64,000 nucleotides of DNA from Jiangella endophytica (GCF_003427025.1 NZ_QVAI01000010.1:1-64000); one strand, 5' to 3'. Positions 45,278 to 54,345 are shown, counted from the stretch's first letter. Program-made: numbers and translations. Notes: a model not told the origin generated them from the letters alone.

Positions 45278-46246
45278 GTGCGGAGCCCAAATCGCACCGT
45301 GATGGTGCTGACCAGCCAGCCGGACACGACCGCCGACTTGGTAGTGCGCAAGCTCAACGAGCGCGACGTGCCCGTATTCCGGTTCGACACGACCGCGTTC
45401 CCGACCGAGGCGACCATGGCGGCCCAGCTCGGTGGCGGATGGGGCGGCGGCATGCGGCTGGGGGAGCGGGAGCTCGAGCTGGATCGCGTGGGATCGGCGT
45501 ATTACCGGCGACCGGGCGAGTTCGCGATGCCTGCGTCGATCAGCCCGGCTGCGCGGCGGTTCGCCGCCGCGCAGTCCCGGGCCGGCCTGCTCGGTGTGCT
45601 TGTGTCCCTGGACTGCCTGTGGGTCAATCATCCCGGCCGCAACGCCGACGCCAGCTACAAGCCGTGGCAGCTGACGGTGGCCGAGCACGTCGGACTCCGG
45701 CCGCCGCGAACGCTGATCACCAACGACCCGGACGCGGCGCGCCGGTTCGCCAAGGACATCGACGGCCCAGTGATCTATAAGACGCTCGCTGGTGGCGTGG
45801 TCGACGACGACGGCGTACCGAAGGGCATGCCCACCAGCGTCGTGGACCCGGACGGGCTGGACGACTCCATCGCACTCTGTGCGCACCAGTTTCAGGAGTG
45901 GGTGGACAAGCAGCACGAGGTTCGCCTGACCGTCGTCGGTGATGAGTTCTTCGCTGCCGAGATCCACGCCGGCAGCGACGACGCTCACGTGGACTGGCGT
46001 AACGACTACGCCTCGCTTAGCTACGAGATCGCCGACGTGCCCGATGATGTGCGCCGTGGTGTGGTGGAGTTGATGCGCAGCTTCGGGTTGGTGTTCGGCG
46101 CACTGGACTTCGTCGTCACGCCAGCCGGTGAGTGGCGGTTCCTGGAGATCAACCCCAACGGCCAGTGGGGGTGGATCGAGACGGTCACCGGACTGCCCAT
46201 CGCCACCGCGCTGGCCGAGCTGCTGCAGAGAGGAACGACGACGTGA
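45278..46246 (+). CDS. graspetide maturase, ATP-grasp ligase of SAV_5884 type
   Basis: 322-aa ATP-grasp ligase that should form omega-ester bonds between Thr/Ser and Glu/Asp side chains of the precursor. The N-terminal Rossmann-like unit NRTVMVLTSQPDTTADLVVR is followed by the ATP-grasp domain: GPVIYKTLAGGVV (Lys contact), EVRLTVVGDEFFAAEI and the metal-binding DFVVTPAGEWRFLEINPNGQ with E and N ligands. Start is uncertain: GTG at 45278 keeps the first beta strand; ATG at 45302 would cut into it. It ends in a GTGA overlap with the methyltransferase. Confidence 0.9.
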   Translation: MRSPNRTVMVLTSQPDTTADLVVRKLNERDVPVFRFDTTAFPTEATMAAQLGGGWGGGMRLGERELELDRVGSAYYRRPGEFAMPASISPAARRFAAAQSRAGLLGVLVSLDCLWVNHPGRNADASYKPWQLTVAEHVGLRPPRTLITNDPDAARRFAKDIDGPVIYKTLAGGVVDDDGVPKGMPTSVVDPDGLDDSIALCAHQFQEWVDKQHEVRLTVVGDEFFAAEIHAGSDDAHVDWRNDYASLSYEIADVPDDVRRGVVELMRSFGLVFGALDFVVTPAGEWRFLEINPNGQWGWIETVTGLPIATALAELLQRGTTT

Positions 46247-47457
46247 CCACCGAGACGGGCGCGGGCGAGGTCCGTGCCCAGCAGCTGCGGGACCAGCTCG
46301 CCGACCAGCTGGCCGCCAGTGGCGGTGTGACGACACCGGGCTGGCGGCAGGCGGTGCGACGGGTGCCGCGGCACGAGTTCCTGCCGCGGTTCTACGCCTG
46401 GCAGGACACCGACGGCGGCCCTACCGCATGGGTGCCGGTCACCCGGGAATCAGTCGGCGAGGAAGCGTGGCTGACCCGGGTGTACGAGAACACGACCTGG
46501 ACCACGCAGCTCGACGGCAGCGACGCCTCGTGGGAACGGGAAGGGCCGCAGTTCGGCAGCCCGACCAGTTCCTCCACCCTGCCCGGGCTGCTGGTGATGA
46601 TGCTCGAACACCTCGACGTCGCCGACGGCGACAAATTGCTGATTGTCGGCACCGGGACCGGATACTCCACTGCGCTCGCGTCCGAGCGTCTCGGGTCGAA
46701 CCGAGTCGTCAGCGTCGACGTTGACCCGCTGCTCGCCGACCGGGCTCGCGCGCGCCTCCACCGCGTCGGCTACTCAGCCACTGTTATCGCGGGGGACGGG
46801 CTGGCCGGGCACGAGCCCGGCGCGCCGTACGACCGGGTCATCGCCTTCTGCTCACCCACCTCGATCCCTTCCGCCTGGCTTGCTCAAGCTCGGCCAGGCG
46901 CGGTCGTCGTGACTACTCTCACCGGGGCGCTCGGCGGATACGGCTTGGTCAAGCTCACCGTCGACGAAGCCGGTGGCGCGACTGGGCAGGTGTTGCCTCA
47001 GGCGGCGTCCTTCATGCTCGCCCGAAGTCAGACCAACCCGTCACCGATCCGCCTGAGGGACCGCATGGGGCCAAGCCACGGTGCGCCACGCTCGGCCCGG
47101 ATCACGCCACGGCTCTTGGACGACAACGCGTTCCGCTTCACCGCGCAGCTCGCCGTTCCGGACGTCATGCGGTTCACCGTCATCGACGACGGCACCACCT
47201 ACACCCACTTCGCGCACCGTCATGACGGCAGTTGGGCACGGCTGCAGCAGAAGGGTGACGGCTGGCTGGTCGAGCAGGGCGGTGCTCGGGCGCTCTGGAC
47301 CGAGCTCGAAGCAATCCACGACAGCTGGACGGAGGCCGGTTCGCCCCAACCGGCCGCATACGCGATCTCGGCCGGGGCTGACGGTTCCCAACGCATTTGG
47401 GCCGGTGGTACCGAGCTTGGATTCACGGGGACGTCCGCGGCTCGCGACGTTGGCTGA
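46243..47457 (+). CDS. graspetide-type PIMT-like methyltransferase
   Basis: 404-aa SAM-dependent methyltransferase with a PIMT (protein L-isoaspartate O-methyltransferase)-like fold. N-terminal part: TPGWRQAVRRVPRHEFLPRF, and SSSTLPGLLVMMLEHLDV. SAM site LLIVGTGTGYSTALASERLG and the acidic ribose contact VVSVDVDP are seen. A C-terminal domain of about 170 aa is added, as in methyltransferases of ATP-grasp peptide clusters (the type seen with fuscimiditide). Such enzymes methylate Asp in the cyclised precursor, which then loses methanol to give an aspartimide. Its length and operon place argue against a housekeeping pcm gene. Start GTG at 46243. Confidence 0.9.
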   Translation: MTTETGAGEVRAQQLRDQLADQLAASGGVTTPGWRQAVRRVPRHEFLPRFYAWQDTDGGPTAWVPVTRESVGEEAWLTRVYENTTWTTQLDGSDASWEREGPQFGSPTSSSTLPGLLVMMLEHLDVADGDKLLIVGTGTGYSTALASERLGSNRVVSVDVDPLLADRARARLHRVGYSATVIAGDGLAGHEPGAPYDRVIAFCSPTSIPSAWLAQARPGAVVVTTLTGALGGYGLVKLTVDEAGGATGQVLPQAASFMLARSQTNPSPIRLRDRMGPSHGAPRSARITPRLLDDNAFRFTAQLAVPDVMRFTVIDDGTTYTHFAHRHDGSWARLQQKGDGWLVEQGGARALWTELEAIHDSWTEAGSPQPAAYAISAGADGSQRIWAGGTELGFTGTSAARDVG

Positions 47458-47493
47458 CGCGAGCCACGCACGACTCGGTGTGACGCTGGCCAC

Positions 47494-47515
47494 TACGATA
47501 GTGACAATGTGTCAC
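47494..47515 (+). promoter_or_regulatory. -10 element and palindromic operator of XRE gene
   Basis: A TACGAT -10 (47494-47499) is followed at once by the inverted repeat GTGACA-ATG-TGTCAC (47501-47515), perfect over six base pairs. It lies 19 bases before the regulator's start codon. A transcript starting near 47506 would have a very short leader. The site is a good candidate for autoregulation by the XRE protein. I did not find a second copy in the graspetide operon. Confidence 0.7.
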
Positions 47516-47534
47516 CGACCGATCGTGGTGTCAG

Positions 47535-49058
47535 ATGACCGTACAGCGTTGGACCGGGATCGAGACCAGGGCGCTGAGGCACGCTCTGCGCATGAGCGTC
47601 CGCGACTTCGCCGAGCATCTCGGCGTCGCGATTCGAACCGTCTCGAAGTGGGAGAACCGGGGTGCCGGCATCGCGCTGCAGCCGGCGACGCAAGCCATTC
47701 TCGACGTCGCCTTGCAGAGGGCAACGGACGACGAGACTGCTCGATTCGAGCAGCTCATCGACGCCGGTCGGCGCACTCCACAGTCTGATCCACCCGGAGA
47801 TGTCGCTACAGCTCCTGAGGTGTTGCTTCCGCTGATCATCGATGGGCGGACAGTGCTGATGCCTCTCTCGCCACATGGCCTGGGTCGTGCGTTCGTCGAC
47901 TTCGGGGCGGCCCTCACCGAGCCTTTCGCCGATCGAGCACGGGTGGCTTCGGAGGACGCTGAACCGACACGCACTCCGCTTGATGGGAGCAGCATGGACA
48001 TCGATCGGCGGCGGGTCCTGGGTGCCCTGTCCTATGGCATCGCCGCCGCCACGCTGTGGGGGCGCGGTCAAGGGGCGACGCTGAATGCCGGGCGGCGTCT
48101 GCAGGCCGGGCACGTCGACTCGATCCGGGCCGCTCTGGTCGGCTACCGCCACCTCGCCAGCGACGCAGCACCCGCCACGAGCGCCGAGCGACTCGTTGCG
48201 GCGGTCCGTCGCGCCCAGCAGGGATACCAGGGCGCAGCCTACGATGCGGTCGCGCAGATGCTGCCGGACATGATCACAGCAGTCGATGCCCACGCGAGCG
48301 AGTCAGTACGCGCTCAGGAACTCCGCGCACAGACCTATATCGTCGCCGCGAAACTCCTGAGAAAGGCAGGCGAAGCCCAGCTCGCCTGGATCTCTGCGGA
48401 TCGTGCAGCCGCTGCGGCAAGCGTCTCGGAGTCGCCGGCCGCCCAGAGCGCCGCTGCGTACCAGGTCGTCTGTGCGATGCTCGCGATGGGCGACGCAGCT
48501 CGTGCAGAGGATCTGGCGATGACCTTCGTAGAGCGGTTCGCGAGTCCACGTGCGCTCCGCGATCCGGAGCTCCTGTCGCATGCGGGTGCGCTGTGGCTCG
48601 TGTCGTCGGTCATCGCTGCACGTAACGGAGATCGCTCGGCGTCGATCGAACGGCTGGCTCTTGCCGATGAACTCGGGACCCGGCTCGGCCTGAACGCCAA
48701 CTACGGCTGGACCGCATTCGGGCCGGTCAACGTCGCGATCCATCGGTTGTCGGCGGCGAAGGAGACCGGCGACCCGAACGAGGTGCTCGAGCTCGGTGGT
48801 GCGATCGATGCCGATGCTCTGCCCGCCGGGCTGAAAGGGCGTCGAGCAGAGGTCCACATCAACATGGCGTGGGCGCACACTCAATTGCGCAACGACCCGG
48901 CGGCCGTCCGTCACCTGCAAGGGGTGGAGAACGTCGCGCCGGAGCTACTCAGCTTCAATCGGGTCGGTGCTGGAGTCATCCACGACCTTCTCGGTCGCGA
49001 GGACAAGAGTCGGACGCCTGGGCTTCGGGCACTCGCTCGGCGAGCGGGGGTTGCGTGA
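47535..49058 (+). CDS. XRE family regulator with TPR-like C-terminus
   Basis: 507-aa regulator. N-terminal Cro/C1-type HTH: LRHALRMSVRDFAEHLGVAI then RTVSKWENRGAG (about 14-46). A linker with MDIDRRRVLGALSYGIAAAT precedes TPR-like repeats to the end (ESVRAQELRAQTYIVAAKLL, AAAYQVVCAMLAMGDAARAE). This is a common actinobacterial layout where TPRs sense a peptide or partner. It overlaps the flavoprotein gene by 4 bp and sits 77 bp after the methyltransferase. It might control the graspetide operon, but its own operator is the only one seen. Confidence 0.9.
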   Translation: MTVQRWTGIETRALRHALRMSVRDFAEHLGVAIRTVSKWENRGAGIALQPATQAILDVALQRATDDETARFEQLIDAGRRTPQSDPPGDVATAPEVLLPLIIDGRTVLMPLSPHGLGRAFVDFGAALTEPFADRARVASEDAEPTRTPLDGSSMDIDRRRVLGALSYGIAAATLWGRGQGATLNAGRRLQAGHVDSIRAALVGYRHLASDAAPATSAERLVAAVRRAQQGYQGAAYDAVAQMLPDMITAVDAHASESVRAQELRAQTYIVAAKLLRKAGEAQLAWISADRAAAAASVSESPAAQSAAAYQVVCAMLAMGDAARAEDLAMTFVERFASPRALRDPELLSHAGALWLVSSVIAARNGDRSASIERLALADELGTRLGLNANYGWTAFGPVNVAIHRLSAAKETGDPNEVLELGGAIDADALPAGLKGRRAEVHINMAWAHTQLRNDPAAVRHLQGVENVAPELLSFNRVGAGVIHDLLGREDKSRTPGLRALARRAGVA

Positions 49059-49621
49059 CGACCAGGGACTCGCGCCCGCCGCGGACGCTCTACTTCGTTG
49101 TCACCGGTGCACCGCTCACAAGATTCGTGCATCACGGAATCGCCGAGGCTCGCGCCGCCGGCTGGCAGACCGCGGTCGTCGCGACCGCGGCCGCGTTGAG
49201 TTGGCTCGACCGCGAGGAGCTGGAACGCGTCGGTGTGGCACTGGTGACCGATCACCGTGAGCCCGGCATGGACAAGCGGCTTCCTCGGCCGGATGCCGTG
49301 GTGTTGGCGCCGGGCACCTTCAACACCGTGAACAAGCTGGCCGCGGGCATTGCCGACACCTACGCGTTGAGCGTCCTGTGTGAGTCGCTGGGTGAGCGGC
49401 GCGCCATGGTCGTGGTCCCGTTCGTCAAGCGAGCGCTCGCCGGGCATCCGGCATGGGGCGCTTCCCTGGAGACCTTGCGTCGGGCCGGTGTTCAGCTCGT
49501 AAATCCGCACACAGGTGACATTGGCGCCGCAACGCCGATCGAGTCCGGCACCGGCGACGCCGTCGCGGCTGCATTCCAGTGGCGCTGGGTTCTCGATGCG
49601 CTCCCCGTCCAAGGCCCTTGA
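49055..49621 (+). CDS. flavoprotein of HFCD/phosphopantothenoylcysteine decarboxylase fold
   Basis: 188-aa FMN-binding protein. LYFVVTGAPLTRFVHHGIAE is the FMN-phosphate loop, RPDAVVLAPGTFNTVNKLAA (A-P-x-T-x-N-x-x-A) the HFCD substrate/FMN motif. Enzymes of this family decarboxylate C-terminal or pantothenoyl Cys. As the linked precursor has no Cys, it cannot make aminovinylcysteine there. It is translationally coupled to the XRE gene (GTGA overlap) and is likely to work with it, perhaps as a redox or ligand partner. Confidence 0.85.
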   Translation: MTTRDSRPPRTLYFVVTGAPLTRFVHHGIAEARAAGWQTAVVATAAALSWLDREELERVGVALVTDHREPGMDKRLPRPDAVVLAPGTFNTVNKLAAGIADTYALSVLCESLGERRAMVVVPFVKRALAGHPAWGASLETLRRAGVQLVNPHTGDIGAATPIESGTGDAVAAAFQWRWVLDALPVQGP

Positions 49622-49834
49622 CTACTGCCCGGCGCGCCAGCCCTTGCCTGGGCGGGTGGCCTCCCATGCTTCGATCGTTGTCACCAGCCACAAGGGTGCG
49701 CGACTGACATAGCGGTCTGGCTTCGGCATCTGGCCCCTGCTGGCCCATCCGCTGATGGTCGAGGGCAGGACGCTCAGACGCAGGGCGACTTCGTCCCTGT
49801 CCAGGTATTGCTGCCCGTCGACCTCAATCGGCAC
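49622..49834 (-). CDS. AlpA/excisionase-like helix-turn-helix protein
   Basis: 70-aa MerR/AlpA-type DNA-binding protein: GQQYLDRDEVALRLSVLPST then ISGWASRGQMPKPDRYVSRA and PLWLVTTIEAWEATRPG. Short winged-HTH proteins of this kind act as excisionases in integrative elements. It lies next to the recombinase tail and about 520 bp from tRNA-Leu, the usual Xis position. It supports an integrated element there. Confidence 0.8.
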   Translation of the reverse strand: MPIEVDGQQYLDRDEVALRLSVLPSTISGWASRGQMPKPDRYVSRAPLWLVTTIEAWEATRPGKGWRAGQ

Positions 49835-49903
49835 CGAACGATTCTCGGCTGCGTCCGGCGGTGGCGACGGTGAGTGGCGCGAGGCCTACGCCAGGACCTC
49901 GTC

Positions 49904-50371
49904 ATGGCGAACGTGGACCGCTGGATCGCGACCGAGCTGAACGACCCGGCATGGATCGCGTCCGCGGCGAGCCCTGACGCAGCTGAGATCGCAAGGTTGG
50001 AGAGCTCGCGGGAGAAGCTCGCGACTCTCGAGCGCAAGATCGTGAACCTGGTCGCTGCCGTCGAGGGTGCCGAGGATGCCCCGGAGCTTCTGATCCAGAA
50101 GCTCTCGGCGCGGTCACACGAGCGCGACCGACTCAAGAGCGAGATCGCCAGGCTCACCGCCCGGCAGACGATCGCTGCCGAGGAGGTAGAGGAGCTGATC
50201 GACTACGTCGGTGGGCTGCCGGCCGCCCTCAGAGAAGCGACGGACGAGGAGAAGGCCGACCTCTATGAGGGGCTGGGTCTGGACCTGTCCTACGAACCCC
50301 TGGCACATCAGCTTCGAGCGGAGCTGGTGCCAGGGGTGAGTCCATCTGGGCGTGTCCGAGGGGGGACTTGA
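49904..50371 (+). pseudogene. 3' end of serine recombinase, tRNA-proximal copy
   Basis: In the frame to 50371 only the C-terminal part of a large serine recombinase is left: ARLESSREKLATLERKIVNL, QKLSARSHERDRLKSEIARL, then DEEKADLYEGLGLDLSYEPL and AHQLRAELVPGV. The resolvase catalytic domain and zinc-ribbon region are gone. The last bases overlap the 3' end of tRNA-Leu on the other strand. It matches copy 1 at 43.5-43.77 kb closely. Confidence 0.8.
50347..50365 (+). repeat. direct repeat at tRNA-Leu 3' end, proximal copy
   Basis: Same 19 bases as 43713-43731. Bases 50353-50365 are the tRNA 3' end, and 50347-50352 are the end of the recombinase reading. It is the candidate attachment site in the tRNA gene. 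Confidence 0.65.
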
Positions 50372-50437
50372 ACCCCCACCCCCTTGACGGGGACTAGCAC
50401 CTCAAGCTAGCGCGTCTGCCTATTCCGCCACCCGGAC
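50353..50437 (-). tRNA. tRNA-Leu(GAG)
   Basis: 85-base class II tRNA on the minus strand. The acceptor stem GTCCGGG pairs with CTCGGAC with A as discriminator. The anticodon stem CTAGC/GCTAG encloses the loop TTGAGGT, anticodon GAG, reading CUC/CUU Leu codons. A long variable arm (GTCCCCGTCAAGGGGG) and the T-arm GGGGGTTCAAGTCCCCC are present. No CCA is encoded. Its 3' end serves as a repeat/attachment site. Confidence 0.97.
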
Positions 50438-50634
50438 TTTGCGGCGCGTGGAGCGCCAGCGGCTGCGTAACCATACCAAACTCGCGGGGTCCTCTGTCCA
50501 ACCAGGGAGGGGCCGACGCGCGGGAGGAGTCGGGGCGAACGCCCGGCCGCGGGTCGTGATCATGTCTATGCTCGAACGCAACGCCTCGCACAGGGGACGG
50601 GCGGGGCTGCCGACCACGAGGAATCGAGGGGCGG

Positions 50635-53600
50635 ATGGCCGGACCTGTGCCAGGACGAGGGGTGGACGGGCCGGCGTCGGCGGCCCTGTTGAAGGCGGGG
50701 AGGTTCTTCACCCGCTGGGACGAGTCCCGCGACGGGCGGGTGGTGTTCCGCGACGGCGGCCGGCAGGGCGACGTGTTCTATCGGGACCGGTGGAGCCACG
50801 ACAAGGTGGTCCGGTCGACGCACGGGGTGAACTGCACGGGGTCGTGTTCGTGGAAGGTGTACGTCAAGGACGGCATCATCACGTGGGAGACCCAGCAGAC
50901 CGATTATCCGTCGGTGGGGCCGGACCGCCCGGAGTACGAACCACGAGGCTGCCCCCGTGGCGCCGCGTTCTCCTGGTACACGTACTCACCGACGCGTGTC
51001 CGCCACCCGTACGTGCGCGGCGTCCTCCTCGACCTCTACCGCGAGGCCAGACAGCGCCTCGGCGACCCCGTCCTGGCGTGGGCGGACATCACCGGCGACG
51101 AGCAGAAGCGGCGCCGCTACCAGCAGGCGAGAGGCAAGGGCGGGCTGGTCCGCGCCAGCTGGGACGAGGCGATCGAGATCGCCGCCGCGGCACATGTGCA
51201 CACCATCAAGGAGTACGGGCCGGACCGCTGCGCCGGCTTCTCGCCCATCCCGGCGATGTCCATGGTGTCGCACGCCGTGGGGACGCGGTTCATCCAGCTC
51301 ATCGGCGGCGTGATGACGTCGTTCTACGACTGGTACGCCGACCTCCCGGTGGCCAGCCCGCAGGTTTTCGGCGACCAGACCGACGTGCCGGAGTCGGGGG
51401 ACTGGTGGGATGCGACGTACCTGATGATGTGGGGCTCGAACGTCCCGGTGACGCGCACCCCGGACGCTCACTGGATGGCCGAGGTCCGCTACCGCGGCAC
51501 GAAGGTCGTCACCGTCAGCCCCGACTACGCCGACAACACCAAGTTCGCCGACGAGTGGTTGCCGGCCCAGGCGGGCACCGACGCCGCGCTGGCGATGGCC
51601 ATGGGCCACGTCGTCCTCAAGGAACACTTCGTCGACAGGACGACGCCGTTCTTCGCCGACTACGTCCGCACCTACACCGACCTGCCGATGCTCATCCGGC
51701 TCGAGCCGCACGACGAGGGCGGCCGCACACCCGGCAAGTTCCTGACGGCGGCCGACCTCGGCCAGGACGCCGCCGAGGACCAGTGGAAGACCGTCGTGCT
51801 CGACGAGGCCACCGGCACCCCGCGGGTCCCGAACGGCTCCATCGGCTTCCGCTACGCCGACTCCGGCAGGGGCCGCTGGAACCTCGACCTCGACGGCGTC
51901 ACCCCGGCCCTGACGATGGCGGGGGAGGGCAGCGAGAACGTCGAGGTGCTGCTGCCCGCCTTCACCGCGCCCGACGGCTCCGGCGACGTGTTGCGACGCG
52001 GGGTACCGGCCCGCCGCGTCGGCGGCCACCTGGTGACGACGGTGCTCGACCTCATGCTCGCGCAGTACGGCGTCGAACGCGACGGGCTGCCGGGCGACTG
52101 GCCGACCGGCTACGACGACGCCGCGACGCCGTACACGCCGGCCTGGCAGGCCGAGATCACCAGCGTGCCGGCCGACCAGTGCATCCGCATCGCCCGCGAG
52201 TTCGCCGCCAACGCCGAGGAGTCCGGCGGCCGCTCGATGATCATCCTGGGCGCCGGCGTCTGCCAGTGGTTCCACGGCGACGCGACGTACCGGGCGATCC
52301 TCTCGCTGCTCATCCTGACCGGCTGCATGGGCCGCAACGGCGGCGGCTGGGCGCACTACGTCGGCCAGGAGAAGTGCCGCCCGATCACCGGCTGGATCTC
52401 GCTGGCCAACGCGCTGGACTGGTCGCGCCCGCCGCGCACGATGATCGGGACGGCGTATTGGTACATGCACACCGACCAGTGGCGCAACGACGGCTACTCG
52501 ACGGCGTCGCTGGCCTCGCCGCTGAGCACACGCGGCGACGGGACGGGGCAGCACACCGCCGACGCCATCGCCCAGTCCGCCCGGCTCGGCTGGATGCCCT
52601 TCTACCCGCAGTTCGACGTCAACCCGCTGCAGGTCGCCGACGACGCCGTCGCCGCCGTGGGAGCCGGCACGGCAGCGGACCCCGCCGCCTATGTCGCCCA
52701 GGCCCTGCACGACGGGCGCCTGACGCCGGCCATCGAGGACGTCGACGCGCCGCGCAACTGGCCGCGGACGCTGGTGCTGTGGCGGTCGAACCTCATGGGG
52801 TCGTCGGCGAAGGGCAACGAGTACTTCCTCAAGCACCTGCTCGGCACCCACTCCAACGTCATGGGGTCGGAGAACCCGGCCGCGCCCCGCCCCGCGGACG
52901 TGCGGTGGCACGACGAGGCGCCGGAAGGAAAGCTCGACCTGCTGGTCTCGGCCGACTTCCGCATGACGTCGACGACGCTGCTGTCCGACGTCGTGCTGCC
53001 GGCCGCGACCTGGTACGAGAAGCACGACCTCTCGTCGACGGACATGCACCCGTTCGTGCACGCGTTCACGCCGGCCATCGACCCGCCGTGGGAGGCGAAG
53101 ACCGACTTCGACGCGTTCCACCTGCTCGCCCGCAAGCTCTCCGACCTCGCGAGGACGCACCTGGGCACACGGCGCGACCTCGTCAGCGTCCCGCTGCAGC
53201 ACGACACCCCGGGTGAGACGGCGCAGCCGGGCGGCCGCGTCACCGACTGGCGCGGCACGGCACACCCCGGCACACCCGGCCGCACCATGCCGGTCTTCAC
53301 CGTCGTCGAACGCGACTACACCGCCATCGCGGACAAGCTGGCCGCCGTCGGCCCGCTCGCCGACACCCTCGGCTTCACCGTCAAGAACGTCACCTTCCGG
53401 CTGGAGGAGCAGACCGCCCGGCTCGCGCAGAGCAACGGCGTCATGCTCGGGGGAGCCGCCGACGGCCGCCCGGCCATCGACACCGACGAGAAGCTGGCCG
53501 AGGCGATCCTCGCCTTCTCCGGGACGACGAACGGCGAGCTGGCCGTCCAGGGCTTCCGCACGCTGGAGGAACGCGTCGGTCGGCCGCTGGCCGACCTCGC

Positions 53601-54345
53601 CGAGGGCTCCGAGGAACGCAGGATCTCCTTCGCCGACACCCAGACCGCGCCGGTCCCCGTCATCACGTCGCCCGAGTGGTCCGGTTCGGAGACCGGCGGA
53701 AGGCGCTACGCGCCGTTCACCGTCAACATCGAGCGGCTCAAACCGTTCCACACACTCACCGGCCGCATGCACTTCTACCTCGACCACGACTGGATGCTGG
53801 AGTACGGCGAGGCGCTGCCGATCTACCGCCCGCCGCTGGACTTCCACCGGCTCTTCGGCGAGCCGCGGCTGGGCCCGGACGGCGCCAGCCAGATCACCGT
53901 CCGCTACCTGACGCCGCACTCGAAGTGGTCGATCCACTCCGAGTACCAGGACAACCTGCTGATGCTCTCGCTGTCGCGCGGCGGCCCGGTGGTGTGGATG
54001 AGCCCCGGCGACGCCGCCGCCATCGACGTGAACGACAACGACTGGGTCGAGTGCGTCAACGCCAACGGCGTCTTCGTGGGCCGGGCGATCGTGTCGCACC
54101 GCATGCCCGCCGGCGTCGTCTACGTGCACCACGCGCAGGAGCGCACCATCGACGTCCCGAAGTCGGAGGCGACGGGGCGGCGCGGCGGCATCCACAACTC
54201 GGTGACCAGGCTGCTGGTGAAGCCGACCCACCTGATCGGCGGGTACGCGCAGCTCTCGTACACGTTCAACTACCTCGGCCCGACGGGGAACCAGCGCGAC
54301 ATGGTCTCGACCATTCGCAAGCGCTCCCAGGAGGTGACGTACTGA
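50635..54345 (+). CDS. narG: respiratory nitrate reductase, alpha subunit
   Basis: 1236-aa molybdenum subunit that reduces nitrate to nitrite. The FS0 cluster motif His-x3-Cys-x3-Cys appears as HGVNCTGSCSW with the further Cys in PRGCPRGA. The Mo-ligand block SFYDWYADLPVASPQ has Asp232 (or the Asp two turns on) as the expected ligand. TDVPESGDWWDATYLMMWGS is invariant in NarG. No twin-Arg signal is seen, consistent with a cytoplasm-facing enzyme. It is followed by narH with a one-base stop/start overlap. Confidence 0.97.
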   Translation: MAGPVPGRGVDGPASAALLKAGRFFTRWDESRDGRVVFRDGGRQGDVFYRDRWSHDKVVRSTHGVNCTGSCSWKVYVKDGIITWETQQTDYPSVGPDRPEYEPRGCPRGAAFSWYTYSPTRVRHPYVRGVLLDLYREARQRLGDPVLAWADITGDEQKRRRYQQARGKGGLVRASWDEAIEIAAAAHVHTIKEYGPDRCAGFSPIPAMSMVSHAVGTRFIQLIGGVMTSFYDWYADLPVASPQVFGDQTDVPESGDWWDATYLMMWGSNVPVTRTPDAHWMAEVRYRGTKVVTVSPDYADNTKFADEWLPAQAGTDAALAMAMGHVVLKEHFVDRTTPFFADYVRTYTDLPMLIRLEPHDEGGRTPGKFLTAADLGQDAAEDQWKTVVLDEATGTPRVPNGSIGFRYADSGRGRWNLDLDGVTPALTMAGEGSENVEVLLPAFTAPDGSGDVLRRGVPARRVGGHLVTTVLDLMLAQYGVERDGLPGDWPTGYDDAATPYTPAWQAEITSVPADQCIRIAREFAANAEESGGRSMIILGAGVCQWFHGDATYRAILSLLILTGCMGRNGGGWAHYVGQEKCRPITGWISLANALDWSRPPRTMIGTAYWYMHTDQWRNDGYSTASLASPLSTRGDGTGQHTADAIAQSARLGWMPFYPQFDVNPLQVADDAVAAVGAGTAADPAAYVAQALHDGRLTPAIEDVDAPRNWPRTLVLWRSNLMGSSAKGNEYFLKHLLGTHSNVMGSENPAAPRPADVRWHDEAPEGKLDLLVSADFRMTSTTLLSDVVLPAATWYEKHDLSSTDMHPFVHAFTPAIDPPWEAKTDFDAFHLLARKLSDLARTHLGTRRDLVSVPLQHDTPGETAQPGGRVTDWRGTAHPGTPGRTMPVFTVVERDYTAIADKLAAVGPLADTLGFTVKNVTFRLEEQTARLAQSNGVMLGGAADGRPAIDTDEKLAEAILAFSGTTNGELAVQGFRTLEERVGRPLADLAEGSEERRISFADTQTAPVPVITSPEWSGSETGGRRYAPFTVNIERLKPFHTLTGRMHFYLDHDWMLEYGEALPIYRPPLDFHRLFGEPRLGPDGASQITVRYLTPHSKWSIHSEYQDNLLMLSLSRGGPVVWMSPGDAAAIDVNDNDWVECVNANGVFVGRAIVSHRMPAGVVYVHHAQERTIDVPKSEATGRRGGIHNSVTRLLVKPTHLIGGYAQLSYTFNYLGPTGNQRDMVSTIRKRSQEVTY

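Noticed and set aside
46243..47457. Methyltransferase as housekeeping protein-repair PIMT (pcm)
   Set aside because: It is about twice the usual length, has an extra C-terminal domain, and overlaps the ATP-grasp ligase gene.
49055..49621. Flavoprotein as a lanthipeptide-type Cys decarboxylase for the RiPP
   Set aside because: The precursor at 45027 has no Cys, so aminovinylcysteine cannot be formed on it.
50986..54231. 1081-codon antisense open frame across narG
   Set aside because: It is the GC-biased shadow of narG on the other strand; the narG frame has all motifs and the antisense one none.
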